This document shows positions 7,025 through 17,779 of a stretch of DNA of 64,000 nt, piece by piece. The notes beneath the pieces are model-generated. The model was not told where the DNA came from. It saw only the letters and a list, made by a program, of their open reading frames with translations, and searched no databases. A program made the translations under genes and the position numbers. Within the stretch, counting starts at the first letter, position 1. The number at the start of each line of letters is the position of its first letter. Origin of the DNA: Comamonadaceae bacterium (lineage in GTDB: Bacteria > Pseudomonadota > Gammaproteobacteria > Burkholderiales > Burkholderiaceae_C); NCBI GenBank assembly GCA_947478725.1, contig CANJWZ010000020.1, forward strand, positions 1-64,000. The letters run 5' to 3'.

Positions 7025-10000
7025 ATGCCCCAGGGAACCATCCGCATTCGCGGCGCGCGCCAGCACAATCTCAAAAATATTGACCTGGACATCCGTACCA
7101 ATGAAATGACGGTCGTCACCGGGCCAAGCGGTTCGGGCAAGTCGTCGCTGGTGTTTGACACCCTTTTTGCCGAAGGCCAGCGCCGCTACGTCGAAACCTT
7201 TTCGGCCTATGCCCGGCAGTTTTTGGACCGCATGGACAAACCTGCCGTTGACAAGGTCGAAGGCGTGCCGCCGGCGATTGCGATTGACCAGACCAATCCG
7301 GTGCGAAGCTCGCGCTCGACGGTCGGCACCATGACAGAGCTGAATGACCATCTGAAGCTGCTTTATGCAAGGTCGGCCCAGTTGTTTGACAAGCAAACCG
7401 CGCAAGCCGTGCGACATGACACGCCCGAGTCGATTTATGCGGAGTTGATGGCGCGCACGGCTGAGTTGGATGCACAATTTTCCAACGGGCGCGCTCCCGA
7501 AGGAAAATTAGCCCCCTCGGGGGGCAGCGAAGTACGCGAAGCGACGAGAGTGGGGGCTCGTGTGGTGATGACTTTTCCGGTAGAACTGCCCGGCAATACC
7601 AGCGCAGAGCAACTGGAGCAATGGTTATCAGCCAGCGGTTTTACCCGCGTGCATGCCGAACGTGAAGTGGCCACACCTGCTGGGCCGCACAAACTGCTGG
7701 ATGTGGTGGCCGACAGGTTTCGGATTCAGACGATTGAAAAAGCGCGTGCGGTTGAGGCGATTGAAGTGGCCATCAAGCGGGGTGGTGGGCGCTTGAATGT
7801 GTATGTTCAATCAGATGGGCAAGATGAAAAGATGTGGCGCTTTTCCACTGGCTTGCATTGCCCCGACAGCGACACGCGTTACACCGACCCAACGCCCTCA
7901 CTGTTCTCGTTCAACTCCGCGATGGGCGCGTGCGACAAGTGCAAGGGCTTTGGCCGCGTGATTGGCGTGGACTACGGCCTGGTGATCCCTAACGACAAGC
8001 TGACGCTGCGCGCGGGTGCGGTCAAGGTCATGCAAACCCCGGCCTGGCAAGAGGCGCAAGACGATTTGATGCGCCACGCTGAAAGCGCCGGTATTCCGCG
8101 TGACACGCCTTGGTACAAGCTCACGCCCGAGCATCAGGCCTGGGTGATCAACGGCTCGCCCAACTGGAATGGCAAGTGGAGCCAGCACTGGTTTGGCATC
8201 AAACGCTTTTTTGAATACCTGGAGTCCAAGTCCTACAAGATGCATATCCGCGTCTTGCTGTCCAAGTACCGCAGCTACACGCCGTGCGAGACTTGCGGCA
8301 GCGCACGCTTAAAGCTCGAATCGCTGCTGTGGCGGCTGGGTACCCAAGAAGCAGCCGATGCCGTGCTGCCACCGGCGGAGCGTTTCATGCCGGTTGGCGT
8401 GACGTGGACACGCGCGCAACTGGAGGCAATGCCAGGCTTGTGTTTGCACGACCTGATGCGCTTGCCGATTGATAAATTACAAAAGTTCTCGGCCAGTTTG
8501 TCGCACGCTGCCCTGGGCGATGACGCAGAGCAAAAAGCCCTCAAGTCCCTTTTTGAAGAAATCCAGACCCGGCTGAAATACCTGTGCGACGTCGGCATTG
8601 GCTACCTCACACTGGACCGGCAAAGCCGCACCCTGTCGGGCGGTGAGGTGCAGCGCATCAACCTGACGACGGCGCTCGGCACCTCCTTGGTCAACACCCT
8701 GTTTGTATTGGACGAGCCTTCGATTGGCCTGCACCCGCGCGACATGAACCGCATCACCCAGGCCATGCACCGCTTGCGCGACGCGGGCAACACGCTGGTG
8801 GTGGTCGAGCATGACCCGGCGGTGATGCTGGCCGCCGACCGCATGATCGACATGGGCCCTGGCCCGGGTGAGAAGGGTGGGCAGATTGTGTTTGACGGCA
8901 CGCCGGAAGACTTAAAGCATGCCGACACGCTGACGGGTGCTTACCTGGGAGCCCGCAAGCAGGTCGGCATGGGTTTCAAGCGCCCGGTGACCGACAGCAC
9001 GCCGCGTTTGATTCTGGAAGGCGCACGTGACCACAACCTGAAAAATCTCACAGTCGATTTTCCTTTGCAGCGCCTGGTCTGCGTGACGGGCGTCAGTGGC
9101 TCGGGCAAGTCCACGCTGATGCAGGACATTCTGGCCCCCGCGCTGCTGCGCCAGTTTGGCAAGGCCACCGAAACGCCCGGCCTGCATGACCGCCTGATGG
9201 GCGCTGACCATCTGACGGATGTGGTGTTTGTTGACCAGTCGCCCATCGGGAAAACCGCACGCTCCAACCCGGCCAGCTATGTAGGCGCATGGGACGCGGT
9301 GCGCGAGCTGTTTGCCCAGGCACCGTTGGCACGGCAGCGCAGCTACACCTCGTCCAAGTTCAGCTTCAACAACGGCGATGGACGTTGCCCAACCTGTGGC
9401 GGTTCAGGTTTTGAGCATGTCGAAATGCAGTTTTTGAGTGATGTTTACTTGCGCTGCCCGGACTGCGATGGCAAGCGCTACCGTCCCGAGATTCTGGAAG
9501 TCACCATCGAGCGCAAAGCCATCGGTCAAACCGTTTCAAAGATTTTGAATGTGGCTGATGTGCTTGACCTGACGGTCAGCGAAGCCGTACAACTGTTTGC
9601 CCAAGACCGCGAGGTGGTGCGCGCCCTGCAACCCATCGTGGATGTGGGGCTGGAATACGTCAAGCTCGGCCAGCCTGTGCCCACGCTGTCCGGCGGTGAA
9701 GCCCAGCGCCTGAAGCTGGCGGGGTTTTTAGCCGATGCGAGCAAAACCCGCAGCGCCAGCAAGCAGGCTCTGGCCCTGCGCCACCCGAGCAAGGGCACGC
9801 TGTTTTTATTCGACGAGCCCACCACCGGCCTGCACTTTGACGACATCGCCAAGCTCATGCGTGCGCTGCGCAAGCTGCTTGAAGCGGGCCATTCGCTCAT
9901 CATCATTGAGCACAATCTGGACGTGATTCGTTCTGCCGACTGGATCATTGATCTGGGCCCCGAGGGCGGCGAAGCAGGCGGCCTGCTGGTGGCAGAAGGT

Positions 10001-12973
10001 ACGCCCGAGCAGGTGATGGAGCACCGCACATCACACACCGCATTGGCGCTGCGCGAGTATGCAGCGGTGATGAACAAAGTGCACGCGGTTGAAGAGCCGC
10101 GCGCCAAAGCCTGGAAGACGCGGCCGACGTTTTCAAACGACATTCAAATCGTCAACGCCAAAGAAAACAACCTCAAGAGCCTGTCGGTCAACATTCCGCG
10201 TGGCAAGTTCAATGTGGTCACGGGTGTGTCCGGTTCGGGCAAGTCGACGCTGGCGTTTGATATTTTGTTCAATGAAGGCCAGCGCCGCTATCTTGAATCA
10301 CTCAACGCCTATGCGCGCAGCATTGTGCAGCCGGCCGGCCGGCCCGAGGTGGATGCGGTGTACGGCATACCGCCGACGGTGGCGATTGAGCAGCGCCTGT
10401 CGCGCGGCGGTCGCAAGTCCACGGTGGGCACCACCACCGAGGTATGGCACTTTTTGCGACTGCTGTACGTCAAGCTGGGGATTCAGCATTGCACCAAAGA
10501 CGATGCCGCCGTGATGCCGCAAAGCCCCGAGAGCATTGCCGCACAACTGATGAAAAACTACCGCGGCAAACATATCGGCTTGCTCGCGCCGCTGGTAATA
10601 GCACGCAAAGGTGTTTACACCGAGCTGGCCGACTGGGCGCGGCCACGTGGTTACACCCATTTGCGGGTCGATGGCGAGTTTTTGCCGACCACAGGTTTTC
10701 CGCGCATTGACCGCTTCAAAGAGCACACGGTGGAGCTGCCGATTGCCAGCCTGCACATTGACCCGAAGAACGAAGCGGCCTTGCGCTTGGCGCTGACAGT
10801 GGCACTGCAACACGGCAAAGGCCAGGTGCATGTGCTGGCCCCGCTGGACGGCTTGCAGGGCGCGATGCTGGCGGGCACGTCAACCCAGGCGATTGGCAAG
10901 CTCGAAGCGTTCTCGACCAAGCGCGCCTGTCCGGTGTGCAGCACCTCGTATCCCGAGCTGGACCCGCGCCTGTTTAGCTACAACAGCAAGCACGGCTGGT
11001 GCCCTGATTGCGTGGGCACAGGCGTCAAGCTGACCAAAGAACAGCGCAAAGTGTTTGACGACTCGGTGCAAGATGCCGACAACAAGGGCCGCGAGCAAAG
11101 CTTTGCCGAGCCTGACGTTGAAGATGTGGCCAACACGGCCTGCCCTGGTTGCGCAGGGACGCGCCTGAACCGGCAAGCTCGGGCCGTCAAATTTGCGGGT
11201 GTGGGCATTGCCGACATCGCATGCTTGTCGGTTACCGACGTGCGGGCCTGGGTTGAAAAACTGGCCTTGGTTGGCCGCGAAAGCGGCATTGCGCGCGACC
11301 TGATTCCCGAGATCAAATCACGCCTTGAATTCCTGGAGGATGTGGGCTTGGGCTACCTCACGCTGGACCGTGGCGCGCCCACGCTGTCAGGCGGCGAGGC
11401 ACAGCGCATCCGGCTGGCGGCGCAACTGGGCAGCAATTTGCAAGGTGTTTGCTATGTGCTCGATGAGCCGACGATTGGCCTGCACCCGCGTGACAACGCC
11501 ATCTTGCTCAGCGCGCTGGGCAAGTTGAGCGAACGCGGCAACACGCTGGTGGTGGTCGAGCATGACGAAGACACCATTCGCCGCGCCGACAACATCATCG
11601 ACATCGGGCCCGGTGCTGGCAAGCGCGGTGGGCGTCTGGTGGCGCAGGGCAGTGCGGCACAACTGTCTGCGGTGCCAGACTCACTGACGGGTCGTTATCT
11701 TGCGAACCCGCTGATTCACCCCCTGCATGCGCGGCGCGAAACAGTCACTGAATTAGCCGACGTCCAACCGGCGAACGCCAGCTCAGCGCAACCGCTCAAA
11801 CCCGTCAGCAAACAAAAAGCCGCCAAACTCAAAGCAGCCGCACTGATCGCCAACGCTGCATCGGCCAGCACGCTGCACAACGCCGCCCCGGCCGCTGCCA
11901 GCAAACACACCTCGTGGCTGACGGTGACCAAAGCCGATTTGCACAACCTCAAAGACGTGACGATTGACGTGCCGCTTTTCAGGCTGGTCGCCGTCACAGG
12001 CGTCTCAGGTTCAGGCAAATCGACATTGGCCCGCGATGTGCTGCTGACCAACGTGCACGCCGCTGTCATGCAGCGCAGCACCAAGGCAGGCCGTGACTCA
12101 GACGATGCAGGCCACCATCCGACATGGGCCGGTTGTGAAAGCATCGCAGGCTACCGCGTGGTCGACCGCGTGCTTGAAGTGGACCAAACCCCGATCGGCA
12201 AAACGCCGCGGTCTTGCCCGGCTACCTACATCGGTTTTTGGGACACGATTCGCAAACTGTTTGCCGACACGCTGGAGGCGCGCGCCCGCGGTTACCAGGC
12301 TGGGCGCTTTAGCTTTAACACCGGCGAGGGCCGCTGCCCGACCTGCGAAGGAGCGGGCGTGCGGACCATTGGCATGAGCTTTTTGCCCGACGTGAAAGTG
12401 CTGTGCGAAACCTGCCACGGCGCCCGCTTTAACCCCGAGACGCTGGCGGTGACCTGGCGCGGCAAAAGCATTGGCGATGTGCTGAAGATGGAAGTCGACG
12501 AAGCGGTGGAATTTTTCAAATCCATGCCCAGCATCGGCCACCCGCTGCAATTGCTCAAAGACGTTGGGCTGGGTTACCTCACGCTTGGCCAGCCCTCGCC
12601 CACGCTGTCGGGCGGCGAGGCGCAGCGCATCAAGCTGGTGACTGAATTGAGCAAGGTGCGTGACGACATCACAAGGCGTGGTCAAAAAGCGCCGCACACG
12701 CTGTATGTGCTGGACGAGCCCACCGTCGGCCTGCACATGGCTGACGTTGAAAAGCTCATCCATGTGCTGCACCGCCTGGTCAACGGCGGCCACAGCGTGG
12801 TGGTGATCGAGCACGACCTGGACGTGATTGCCGAGGCCGACTGGGTGATTGACCTCGGGCCAGACGGCGGCAACGCCGGTGGCAGCGTGGTCGCCGCTGC
12901 ACCGCCTGAAACCGTCGTCAAGCTGGGCACCCACACCGGAAACGCCCTGCGCGGCGTTCTGGAACGGCTTTGA
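7025..12973 (+). CDS. uvrA: Double-length UvrA-type excinuclease ATPase (four ABC modules)
   Basis: A 1982-residue protein built from two UvrA units in tandem. UvrA is the damage-recognition ATPase of nucleotide excision repair and is normally about 950 residues. Four Walker A loops (GxSGSGKS) are visible near residues 33, 688, 1066 and 1659. Four ABC signatures (LSGGE) lie near 535, 886, 1452 and 1859, each followed by a Walker B DEP. Zinc-finger cysteine pairs are seen in both halves (CDKC, CPTC...CPDC, CPVC...CPDC, CPTC...CETC). Residues about 155-179 are encoded by a GC-rich dispersed repeat. Long UvrA paralogs of this kind are, from memory, known in Burkholderiales, usually beside a normal UvrA elsewhere; the function of the fusion is not established. 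It is a single gene with no nearby partner. Confidence 0.93.
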   Translation: MPQGTIRIRGARQHNLKNIDLDIRTNEMTVVTGPSGSGKSSLVFDTLFAEGQRRYVETFSAYARQFLDRMDKPAVDKVEGVPPAIAIDQTNPVRSSRSTVGTMTELNDHLKLLYARSAQLFDKQTAQAVRHDTPESIYAELMARTAELDAQFSNGRAPEGKLAPSGGSEVREATRVGARVVMTFPVELPGNTSAEQLEQWLSASGFTRVHAEREVATPAGPHKLLDVVADRFRIQTIEKARAVEAIEVAIKRGGGRLNVYVQSDGQDEKMWRFSTGLHCPDSDTRYTDPTPSLFSFNSAMGACDKCKGFGRVIGVDYGLVIPNDKLTLRAGAVKVMQTPAWQEAQDDLMRHAESAGIPRDTPWYKLTPEHQAWVINGSPNWNGKWSQHWFGIKRFFEYLESKSYKMHIRVLLSKYRSYTPCETCGSARLKLESLLWRLGTQEAADAVLPPAERFMPVGVTWTRAQLEAMPGLCLHDLMRLPIDKLQKFSASLSHAALGDDAEQKALKSLFEEIQTRLKYLCDVGIGYLTLDRQSRTLSGGEVQRINLTTALGTSLVNTLFVLDEPSIGLHPRDMNRITQAMHRLRDAGNTLVVVEHDPAVMLAADRMIDMGPGPGEKGGQIVFDGTPEDLKHADTLTGAYLGARKQVGMGFKRPVTDSTPRLILEGARDHNLKNLTVDFPLQRLVCVTGVSGSGKSTLMQDILAPALLRQFGKATETPGLHDRLMGADHLTDVVFVDQSPIGKTARSNPASYVGAWDAVRELFAQAPLARQRSYTSSKFSFNNGDGRCPTCGGSGFEHVEMQFLSDVYLRCPDCDGKRYRPEILEVTIERKAIGQTVSKILNVADVLDLTVSEAVQLFAQDREVVRALQPIVDVGLEYVKLGQPVPTLSGGEAQRLKLAGFLADASKTRSASKQALALRHPSKGTLFLFDEPTTGLHFDDIAKLMRALRKLLEAGHSLIIIEHNLDVIRSADWIIDLGPEGGEAGGLLVAEGTPEQVMEHRTSHTALALREYAAVMNKVHAVEEPRAKAWKTRPTFSNDIQIVNAKENNLKSLSVNIPRGKFNVVTGVSGSGKSTLAFDILFNEGQRRYLESLNAYARSIVQPAGRPEVDAVYGIPPTVAIEQRLSRGGRKSTVGTTTEVWHFLRLLYVKLGIQHCTKDDAAVMPQSPESIAAQLMKNYRGKHIGLLAPLVIARKGVYTELADWARPRGYTHLRVDGEFLPTTGFPRIDRFKEHTVELPIASLHIDPKNEAALRLALTVALQHGKGQVHVLAPLDGLQGAMLAGTSTQAIGKLEAFSTKRACPVCSTSYPELDPRLFSYNSKHGWCPDCVGTGVKLTKEQRKVFDDSVQDADNKGREQSFAEPDVEDVANTACPGCAGTRLNRQARAVKFAGVGIADIACLSVTDVRAWVEKLALVGRESGIARDLIPEIKSRLEFLEDVGLGYLTLDRGAPTLSGGEAQRIRLAAQLGSNLQGVCYVLDEPTIGLHPRDNAILLSALGKLSERGNTLVVVEHDEDTIRRADNIIDIGPGAGKRGGRLVAQGSAAQLSAVPDSLTGRYLANPLIHPLHARRETVTELADVQPANASSAQPLKPVSKQKAAKLKAAALIANAASASTLHNAAPAAASKHTSWLTVTKADLHNLKDVTIDVPLFRLVAVTGVSGSGKSTLARDVLLTNVHAAVMQRSTKAGRDSDDAGHHPTWAGCESIAGYRVVDRVLEVDQTPIGKTPRSCPATYIGFWDTIRKLFADTLEARARGYQAGRFSFNTGEGRCPTCEGAGVRTIGMSFLPDVKVLCETCHGARFNPETLAVTWRGKSIGDVLKMEVDEAVEFFKSMPSIGHPLQLLKDVGLGYLTLGQPSPTLSGGEAQRIKLVTELSKVRDDITRRGQKAPHTLYVLDEPTVGLHMADVEKLIHVLHRLVNGGHSVVVIEHDLDVIAEADWVIDLGPDGGNAGGSVVAAAPPETVVKLGTHTGNALRGVLERL
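7487..7560 (+). repeat. GC-rich dispersed repeat (family A) in frame inside uvrA
   Basis: The uvrA coding sequence contains the element core GCCCCCTCGGGGGGCAGCGA and the usual AGTGGGGGC end. It is translated as an extra [17 protein letters not shown]-like segment, the same reading frame and orientation as in ttcA and between ruvA and ruvB. Confidence 0.85.
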
Positions 12974-12980
12974 GTCAGCT

Positions 12981-13040
12981 TGATTGCTATTTATTCAGGA
13001 GCTATTCATCCTTATATTGATTGAGCTACAGGCCAAAATA
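12981..13040 (+). repeat. Dispersed repeat (family B) after uvrA
   Basis: The sequence GCTATTTATTCAGGAGCTAT, ending in GAGCTACAGGCCAAAA, follows the uvrA stop. It matches the family B copies near 41.8 and 50.4 kb. Confidence 0.7.
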
Positions 13041-13146
13041 CGCATGGAAAGCCCAATTTTATGTTTTTGACGTCTTTCAGGTGTTCCCCTGATGCGTTTT
13101 GCCTTCTGCTGACCGATGATGTCATCACCTCACTGATTGGAGTCCC

Positions 13147-14112
13147 ATGAAACGCCGCCACTTGCTGCAATCTGCAGCCGCACTCGCTGTGCCCACCCTG
13201 CTCAGCCAGGCGGGTGCCCAAAGCTTCCCGAACAAACCCATCAAGCTGGTGATTGCTTTCCCCGCAGGCGGGCCCACCGACATCACGATGCGATCGCTGG
13301 CTGACAACGCCTCCAAAATCCTGGGCCAGCCGGTGGTTGTTGAAAATAAACCCGGCGCGGGCGGCACGCTGCCGGCCCAGCAATTGCAAAGCGCTGCGGC
13401 TGACGGCTACACGGTGGCGCAAATTCCGTTGGGCGTGTTTCGCCTGCCGTACACCACCAAACTGTCCTGGGACCCGATCACCGATTTGACCTATGTGCTG
13501 AACGTCACCGGCTACGCATTTGGCCTGGTCGTGCCCACGGATTCACCGCTCAAAACCTGGACGCACTTTGTCGGCTGGGCCAAGGCCAATCCCGGCAAGC
13601 TCAGCTATGGTTCTACCGGCACCATGACCAGCCCGCACCTGACGATGGAGCTGATTGCGCAAAAGCTCGGCATTGAGCTGCTGCATGTGCCGTACAAAGG
13701 CAGTGCTGACCTGATGCAGTCCATCTTGGGTGGCAACATCATGGCCGCGGCCGATTCCACCGGCTTTGCGCCGCAGGTTGAAGCGGGCAAGCTGCGGGTG
13801 CTGAACACCTGGGGTGCAGAACGGCTGGCCAAATTTCCGGATGCGCCCACGCTGAAAGAGCTGGGCCTGGACATGGTGCAAAACTCGCCATTTGGCATTG
13901 CGGCCCCGCGCGACACGCCACCAGCCGTGGTCAAGCGCTTGCATGACGGCTTCAAGCAGGCCATGGACATGGAGAGCTACAAAAACACCCTGGCCAAGTA
14001 CGACATGACACCCATGTACATGAGCTCGTCGGCTTACCTGAAGTTTGCGCAAGAGACTTTCAAGCGCGAGAAAGCACTGGTGGAGAAGCTGGGGCTGCTT
14101 AAAAGCTCTTAG
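13147..14112 (+). CDS. Bug/TctC-family tripartite tricarboxylate transporter substrate-binding protein
   Basis: A 321-residue periplasmic solute-binding protein of the Bug family, very abundant in Burkholderiales. It has an export signal (MKRRHLLQSAAALAVP, cleavage likely after AGAQ, residues 22-25), then the family start FPNKPIKLVIAFPAGGPTD and the VVENKPGAGG loop near residue 72. No TctA/TctB membrane genes or catabolic genes are adjacent, so it is an orphan and its ligand is unknown. The ATG at 13147 begins 173 bp after uvrA, and the gap holds a dispersed repeat. Confidence 0.9.
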   Translation: MKRRHLLQSAAALAVPTLLSQAGAQSFPNKPIKLVIAFPAGGPTDITMRSLADNASKILGQPVVVENKPGAGGTLPAQQLQSAAADGYTVAQIPLGVFRLPYTTKLSWDPITDLTYVLNVTGYAFGLVVPTDSPLKTWTHFVGWAKANPGKLSYGSTGTMTSPHLTMELIAQKLGIELLHVPYKGSADLMQSILGGNIMAAADSTGFAPQVEAGKLRVLNTWGAERLAKFPDAPTLKELGLDMVQNSPFGIAAPRDTPPAVVKRLHDGFKQAMDMESYKNTLAKYDMTPMYMSSSAYLKFAQETFKREKALVEKLGLLKSS

Positions 14113-14933
14113 CGTGACTGCGCCGATAGGACGGCCCGAGCCACTTCGGCAAACCCAGCGCCGCGTTCAGCATTGGTGAAGTAGCGCGGCAAATGTGCCA
14201 GCTGCGCCTCAAAGCGCCGCACATTGGCCACGCCAATGGAATTCGGGAAAGCGTCGAACATCAACTGGTCGTTGGTTGAATCGCCCACGAAGACCCAGTT
14301 GTCCATTTCTGCATCCAGGTCTCGCGCAAACAACTGGCGCACGGCCCAGCGCGCGCCCACCACCTTGTTGTGCTCGCCAAACCAGCCATTGATGTGGATG
14401 GAGCTAACGGTGGCCGTCATGCCTTCGGCCTGCATGATGGCGACGACTTGCGCTATTTTTTCTGGTGGCAGATGGGTGAATTCGCTGTGGTCAATCGCCA
14501 TGTCGGTTTCACGCCCAGCACTATCGCGCGCCAGCAGCGTGCCCGGCACCTCTTGCAAGATACGCTGACCGATTTGTGCCATGCGGGCGAAGTTGCTGGC
14601 CCTGATGGCATCGCCCTGTTGATATGATTTCAATAGCAGATTGCGCTTGTTTCTATTGGCTTTCGGGTCTTTTTGATGGACTTTTTGAAGCAAAACAGCG
14701 CCGTTTTCAGCCACAATTGCATCGACGGGCCAGCGCATGGCAAAAGGCTCGCTCCAGCCGACCGGACGGCCTGTGATGGCGATGACAGCCAAGCCTCGCG
14801 CCTTCAAGTCACCCAAGGCGGCCAGTGCATCTGGCGTGATCGCGCCCTGCGTGGTCAGCGTGTCGTCAATGTCTGTGAAGACGCCTTTGATGCGGCTTCT
14901 GGCCTGCCAAGACCAAGAATTTAAGGGCTGCAT
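14109..14933 (-). CDS. HAD-superfamily (IIB type) phosphatase
   Basis: A 274-residue Cof/SPP-like hydrolase. The nucleophile motif DIDDTLTTQG lies near residue 20, motif II (ITGRPVGW) near 50, and motif IV (FVGDSTNDQLMFDAF) near 215. The family dephosphorylates sugar phosphates such as phosphoglycerate glycosides or sucrose phosphate; the actual substrate is unknown. The ORF track starts at 15095, but that extension crosses the SAH riboswitch, so the ATG at 14933 was chosen. This start overlaps the -35 box of the divergent ahcY promoter. Residues about 87-105, after the AENGAVLL strand, are encoded by a family B dispersed repeat and look like an insertion. It overlaps the Bug gene by 4 bp tail to tail. 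Confidence 0.82.
   Translation of the reverse strand: MQPLNSWSWQARSRIKGVFTDIDDTLTTQGAITPDALAALGDLKARGLAVIAITGRPVGWSEPFAMRWPVDAIVAENGAVLLQKVHQKDPKANRNKRNLLLKSYQQGDAIRASNFARMAQIGQRILQEVPGTLLARDSAGRETDMAIDHSEFTHLPPEKIAQVVAIMQAEGMTATVSSIHINGWFGEHNKVVGARWAVRQLFARDLDAEMDNWVFVGDSTNDQLMFDAFPNSIGVANVRRFEAQLAHLPRYFTNAERGAGFAEVARAVLSAQSR
14618..14675 (+). repeat. Dispersed repeat (family B) in frame inside the HAD phosphatase gene
   Basis: The sequence TTGATATGATTTCAATAGCA followed by a TTGCGCTTG...GGCTTTCGGGT end matches family B. It is read on the opposite strand by the phosphatase as a Lys/Asn/Gln-rich segment unlike the rest of the protein. Confidence 0.65.
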
Positions 14934-14960
14934 GACGAAAGTGTCGCATGTCTGTACAAT
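14932..14960 (+). promoter_or_regulatory. Sigma70-type promoter for ahcY
   Basis: A -35-like ATGACG (14932-14937) and a -10 TACAAT (14955-14960) are separated by exactly 17 bp. They lie just upstream of the SAH riboswitch and would start transcription a few bases before it. Confidence 0.65.
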
Positions 14961-14963
14961 ATC

Positions 14964-15060
14964 GGGTTCTTGAGGAGCGTTGCAACCCACGGCATGTGGA
15001 TTAGGCTCAAGATTTAACTTTGCAACCACGCTCACCCGCAATGCTTGTTCGCCGGGTGAG
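14964..15060 (+). ncRNA. SAH (S-adenosylhomocysteine) riboswitch with expression platform
   Basis: The leader contains the conserved SAH riboswitch segments in order: GAGGAGCGTTGCAACC, then AGGCTC, then TGCAACCACGCTCACC. In this class SAH binding turns on genes that recycle SAH, and the next gene is ahcY. CTCACCCG (15031-15038), whose CACGCTC part closes the aptamer, can also pair with CGGGTGAG (15053-15060). These alternatives form a plausible switch. No long T-tract follows, so control may be at translation or anti-termination level. Confidence 0.88.
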
Positions 15061-15150
15061 TTTCCAAACTCTCCAGACGTTTCAGCATTGCGCACGTGGC
15101 CATTTTGCCCAATTGATGTTTGATCTCATTTTTTGATGTTGGAGAACCGT

Positions 15151-16590
15151 ATGAACGCCGTCCTTAAACCTGTTACTGCTTTCACTGATTACGTGATTGC
15201 TGATCTTTCTTTGGCCGCCTGGGGCCGCAAAGAATTCAAAATTGCCGAAACCGAAATGCCGGGCCTGATGGCCATCCGCGAAGAATTCGCCAAGGCTCAG
15301 CCCCTCAAAGGTGCCCGTATCACTGGCTCGCTGCACATGACGATTCAAACCGGCGTGCTGGTTGAAACGCTGCAAGCCCTGGGCGCTGACGTGCGCTGGG
15401 CATCGTGCAATATTTTCTCGACGCAAGACCACGCCGCCGCCGCGCTGGCAGCGGTTGGCACACCTGTGTTTGCGATCAAGGGTGAAACCCTGGCCGACTA
15501 CTGGGATTACACCCACCGCATTTTTGAGTTCGGCGGCGCCAAAGGCACCCCTGAAGAAGGTCCGAACATGATTCTGGACGACGGCGGCGACGCCACCTTG
15601 CTGATGCACCTGGGCACCAAGGCTGAGAAAGACATCTCCCTGCTGGCCAAGCCTGGCAGCGAAGAGGAAATCTGCCTGTTCAACGCCATCAAGGCGAAGC
15701 TGGCGATTGACCCGACCTGGTACAGCCGCCGCCTGAAAAATATCATCGGCGTGACCGAAGAAACCACCACGGGTGTGTTGCGTTTGAACGAAATGTCCGC
15801 CAAGGGCACACTGGCCATTCGCGCCATCAACGTGAACGACTCCGTGACCAAATCCAAGTTCGACAACCTGTATGGTTGCCGCGAATCGCTGGTTGACGCT
15901 GTCAAGCGCGCTACCGACGTGATGATTGCTGGCAAAGTGGCTGTGGTTGCCGGCTACGGCGATGTGGGCAAGGGCTCGGCCCAGGCACTGCGCGCCTTGA
16001 GCGCCCAGGTGTGGGTGACCGAGATTGACCCGATCAACGCGCTGCAAGCCGCGATGGAAGGCTACAAAGTCGTGACGATGGAATACGCTGCTGACAAGTG
16101 CGACATTTTTGTGTCCGCCACCGGGAACAAAAACGTCATCACCTATGAGCACATGGCCGCCATGAAAGACCAGGCCATCGTTTGCAACATCGGCCACTTT
16201 GACAACGAAATCGATGTGGTGTCGCTCGAGAAATGCACCTGGGAAGAAATCAAGCCGCAAGTCGACCACGTGATTTTCCCGGACGGCAAACGCATCATCC
16301 TGCTGGCCAAAGGCCGCTTGGTCAACCTGGGCTGCGGCACCGGCCACCCCAGCTTTGTGATGTCGTCAAGCTTTGCGAACCAGACGATTGCACAAATCGA
16401 ACTGTTCACCAAGCAGGCCGACTACGAAGTGGGCAAGGTCTATGTGTTGCCAAAACATCTGGATGAAAAAGTCGCGCGCTTGCACCTGAAGAAAGTCGGC
16501 GCTGTGCTAAGCGAACTGAGCCAGGAACAGGCTGATTACATCGGCGTCAGCAAGTCTGGCCCGTACAAAGCCAACGCCTACCGTTATTAA
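15151..16590 (+). CDS. ahcY: Adenosylhomocysteinase
   Basis: A 479-residue NAD+-dependent enzyme that hydrolyses S-adenosylhomocysteine to homocysteine and adenosine in the activated methyl cycle. The NAD-binding glycine loop is [16 protein letters not shown] near residue 270, and the C-terminal [12 protein letters not shown] is the invariant tail that contributes to the neighbouring NAD site. The ATG at 15151, with GGAGA upstream, was chosen over the track start at 15133. The SAH riboswitch in its leader indicates induction by substrate. metF lies downstream with a tlyA-like gene between, forming a SAM-cycle group. Confidence 0.97.
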   Translation: MNAVLKPVTAFTDYVIADLSLAAWGRKEFKIAETEMPGLMAIREEFAKAQPLKGARITGSLHMTIQTGVLVETLQALGADVRWASCNIFSTQDHAAAALAAVGTPVFAIKGETLADYWDYTHRIFEFGGAKGTPEEGPNMILDDGGDATLLMHLGTKAEKDISLLAKPGSEEEICLFNAIKAKLAIDPTWYSRRLKNIIGVTEETTTGVLRLNEMSAKGTLAIRAINVNDSVTKSKFDNLYGCRESLVDAVKRATDVMIAGKVAVVAGYGDVGKGSAQALRALSAQVWVTEIDPINALQAAMEGYKVVTMEYAADKCDIFVSATGNKNVITYEHMAAMKDQAIVCNIGHFDNEIDVVSLEKCTWEEIKPQVDHVIFPDGKRIILLAKGRLVNLGCGTGHPSFVMSSSFANQTIAQIELFTKQADYEVGKVYVLPKHLDEKVARLHLKKVGAVLSELSQEQADYIGVSKSGPYKANAYRY

Positions 16591-16715
16591 AAGCTACTGC
16601 GCACCCGTGATACTGCGTTGCGGGTCCCGTCTGCGAATCCTCACGTACCTTCAGTACGCTCCGGTTCGCAGCCACCCGCGCCTTGTCTGACGGGCGCTCG
16701 CTACGCTTTTAGCCT
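16588..16715. repeat. Long imperfect inverted repeat (stem-loop) between ahcY and tlyA
   Basis: The region has outer arms TAAAAGCTACTGCGCACCCG / CGGGCGCTCGCTACGCTTTTA. An inner stem, CTGCGAATCCTCACGTAC / GTACGCTCCGGTTCGCAG (16631-16671), closes on a TTCA-type loop. The whole could fold as one large cruciform or terminator-like hairpin. It starts at the ahcY stop codon. Confidence 0.7.
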
Positions 16716-16734
16716 GCTACCTCCAAAGAAATCC

Positions 16735-17733
16735 ATGCGCGCTGACCTTTTTCTCGTCGAACACGGCTTTGCCACCACCCGCTCCCAGGCCCAGCGCCTG
16801 ATTGGCTCGGGCGTGCAGTGGCGTGTTGTGGTTGACGAGGCAGAGGTCGCTGCGCCGTGGAAACGCGTGGCCAAGAACGGTGATGAGATCCCAGATGCGG
16901 CAGAAGTTGAAGTGCTCGACAACACCGAGGCCAAATACATCTCGCGTGGTGGCTTGAAGCTCGAAGGTGCATTGAAAGCCACCGGGCTTGACGTGACCGG
17001 CCTGCGCTGCTTTGATGTGGGTCAGTCGACCGGCGGCTTTACTGATTGCCTGCTCCAGCATGGTGCTGTGCAGGTGGTGGGTGTGGACGTCGGTCATGGC
17101 CAGTTGCACGCCAGCATGCGTGACGACGACCGGGTGGTGTGCCTGGAAGGCATCAATGCACGGTCATTGACGTCCGCTGATCTGGTGTCTGCTTACGCTC
17201 AGTCTTATTCGTCTGATGACGACACAGATGCGGATCGTGATGCAGAAAGTGAACCCGGCATTGACCCTGTTTTCGATTTTCTGACAGGTGACCTGTCCTT
17301 TATTTCACTCACGCTGGTGCTGCCTGCCGTCGTGCGCCTGCTCAAGGCCGAGGGCCATCTGTTGATGCTGGTGAAACCGCAATTTGAACTGCAGCCCGGC
17401 CAGATCGGCAAGGGCGGTATTGTTCGTGATGCTGTGCATTTTGAGTTTGTTGAAAAGCGTTTGCGTGACTGTTGTGCTGAACTTGGCGTTGACGTGCTGG
17501 GCTGGATGGCATCCAGCATCGAAGGCGGTGACGGCAACCGCGAGTTTTTCATTCACGGCAAAAAAGGCAGTGACGTCGGTCTGGACGACAAACCTCTGCC
17601 TGCTGCGCTACCGCGCAAAGCCGTCAAACGCACACCGCGTGCCGAAACACGCGCCCTGCATGCTGCGCATGAAGACTCTGAAGAAGCCCACGCTGGCCAG
17701 CACGGTCCGGCGCGGCGCAAACAGCGTGACTAA
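16735..17733 (+). CDS. TlyA-family S4/FtsJ methyltransferase (hemolysin A-like)
   Basis: A 332-residue protein with an N-terminal S4 RNA-binding domain (RADLFLVEHGFATTRSQAQRLI, residues 2-60) and an RrmJ/FtsJ-type SAM-binding domain starting at DVGQSTGGFTDCLLQ near residue 98. Family members methylate ribosomal RNA 2'-hydroxyls. Unusual parts are an Asp/Ser-rich insert (about residues 158-178) and a basic, His-rich C-terminal tail of about 45 residues. The ATG at 16735 was chosen because the 39 upstream codons lie in the stem-loop repeat. It sits between ahcY and metF. The tail and insert suggest lineage-specific divergence. Confidence 0.83.
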   Translation: MRADLFLVEHGFATTRSQAQRLIGSGVQWRVVVDEAEVAAPWKRVAKNGDEIPDAAEVEVLDNTEAKYISRGGLKLEGALKATGLDVTGLRCFDVGQSTGGFTDCLLQHGAVQVVGVDVGHGQLHASMRDDDRVVCLEGINARSLTSADLVSAYAQSYSSDDDTDADRDAESEPGIDPVFDFLTGDLSFISLTLVLPAVVRLLKAEGHLLMLVKPQFELQPGQIGKGGIVRDAVHFEFVEKRLRDCCAELGVDVLGWMASSIEGGDGNREFFIHGKKGSDVGLDDKPLPAALPRKAVKRTPRAETRALHAAHEDSEEAHAGQHGPARRKQRD

Positions 17734-17779
17734 ATAGCGTGACTGACTGCGGTCACGCGCGATTGAAGAAAAGCTTTTC

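Noticed and set aside
12098-12934. 278-codon minus-strand ORF opposite uvrA
   Set aside because: It is antisense to the conserved last UvrA module and is a shadow.
15082-16347. 421-codon minus-strand ORF opposite ahcY
   Set aside because: It lies fully antisense to ahcY and across its riboswitch leader, and its composition (His/Val/Gly-rich) is that of a shadow frame.
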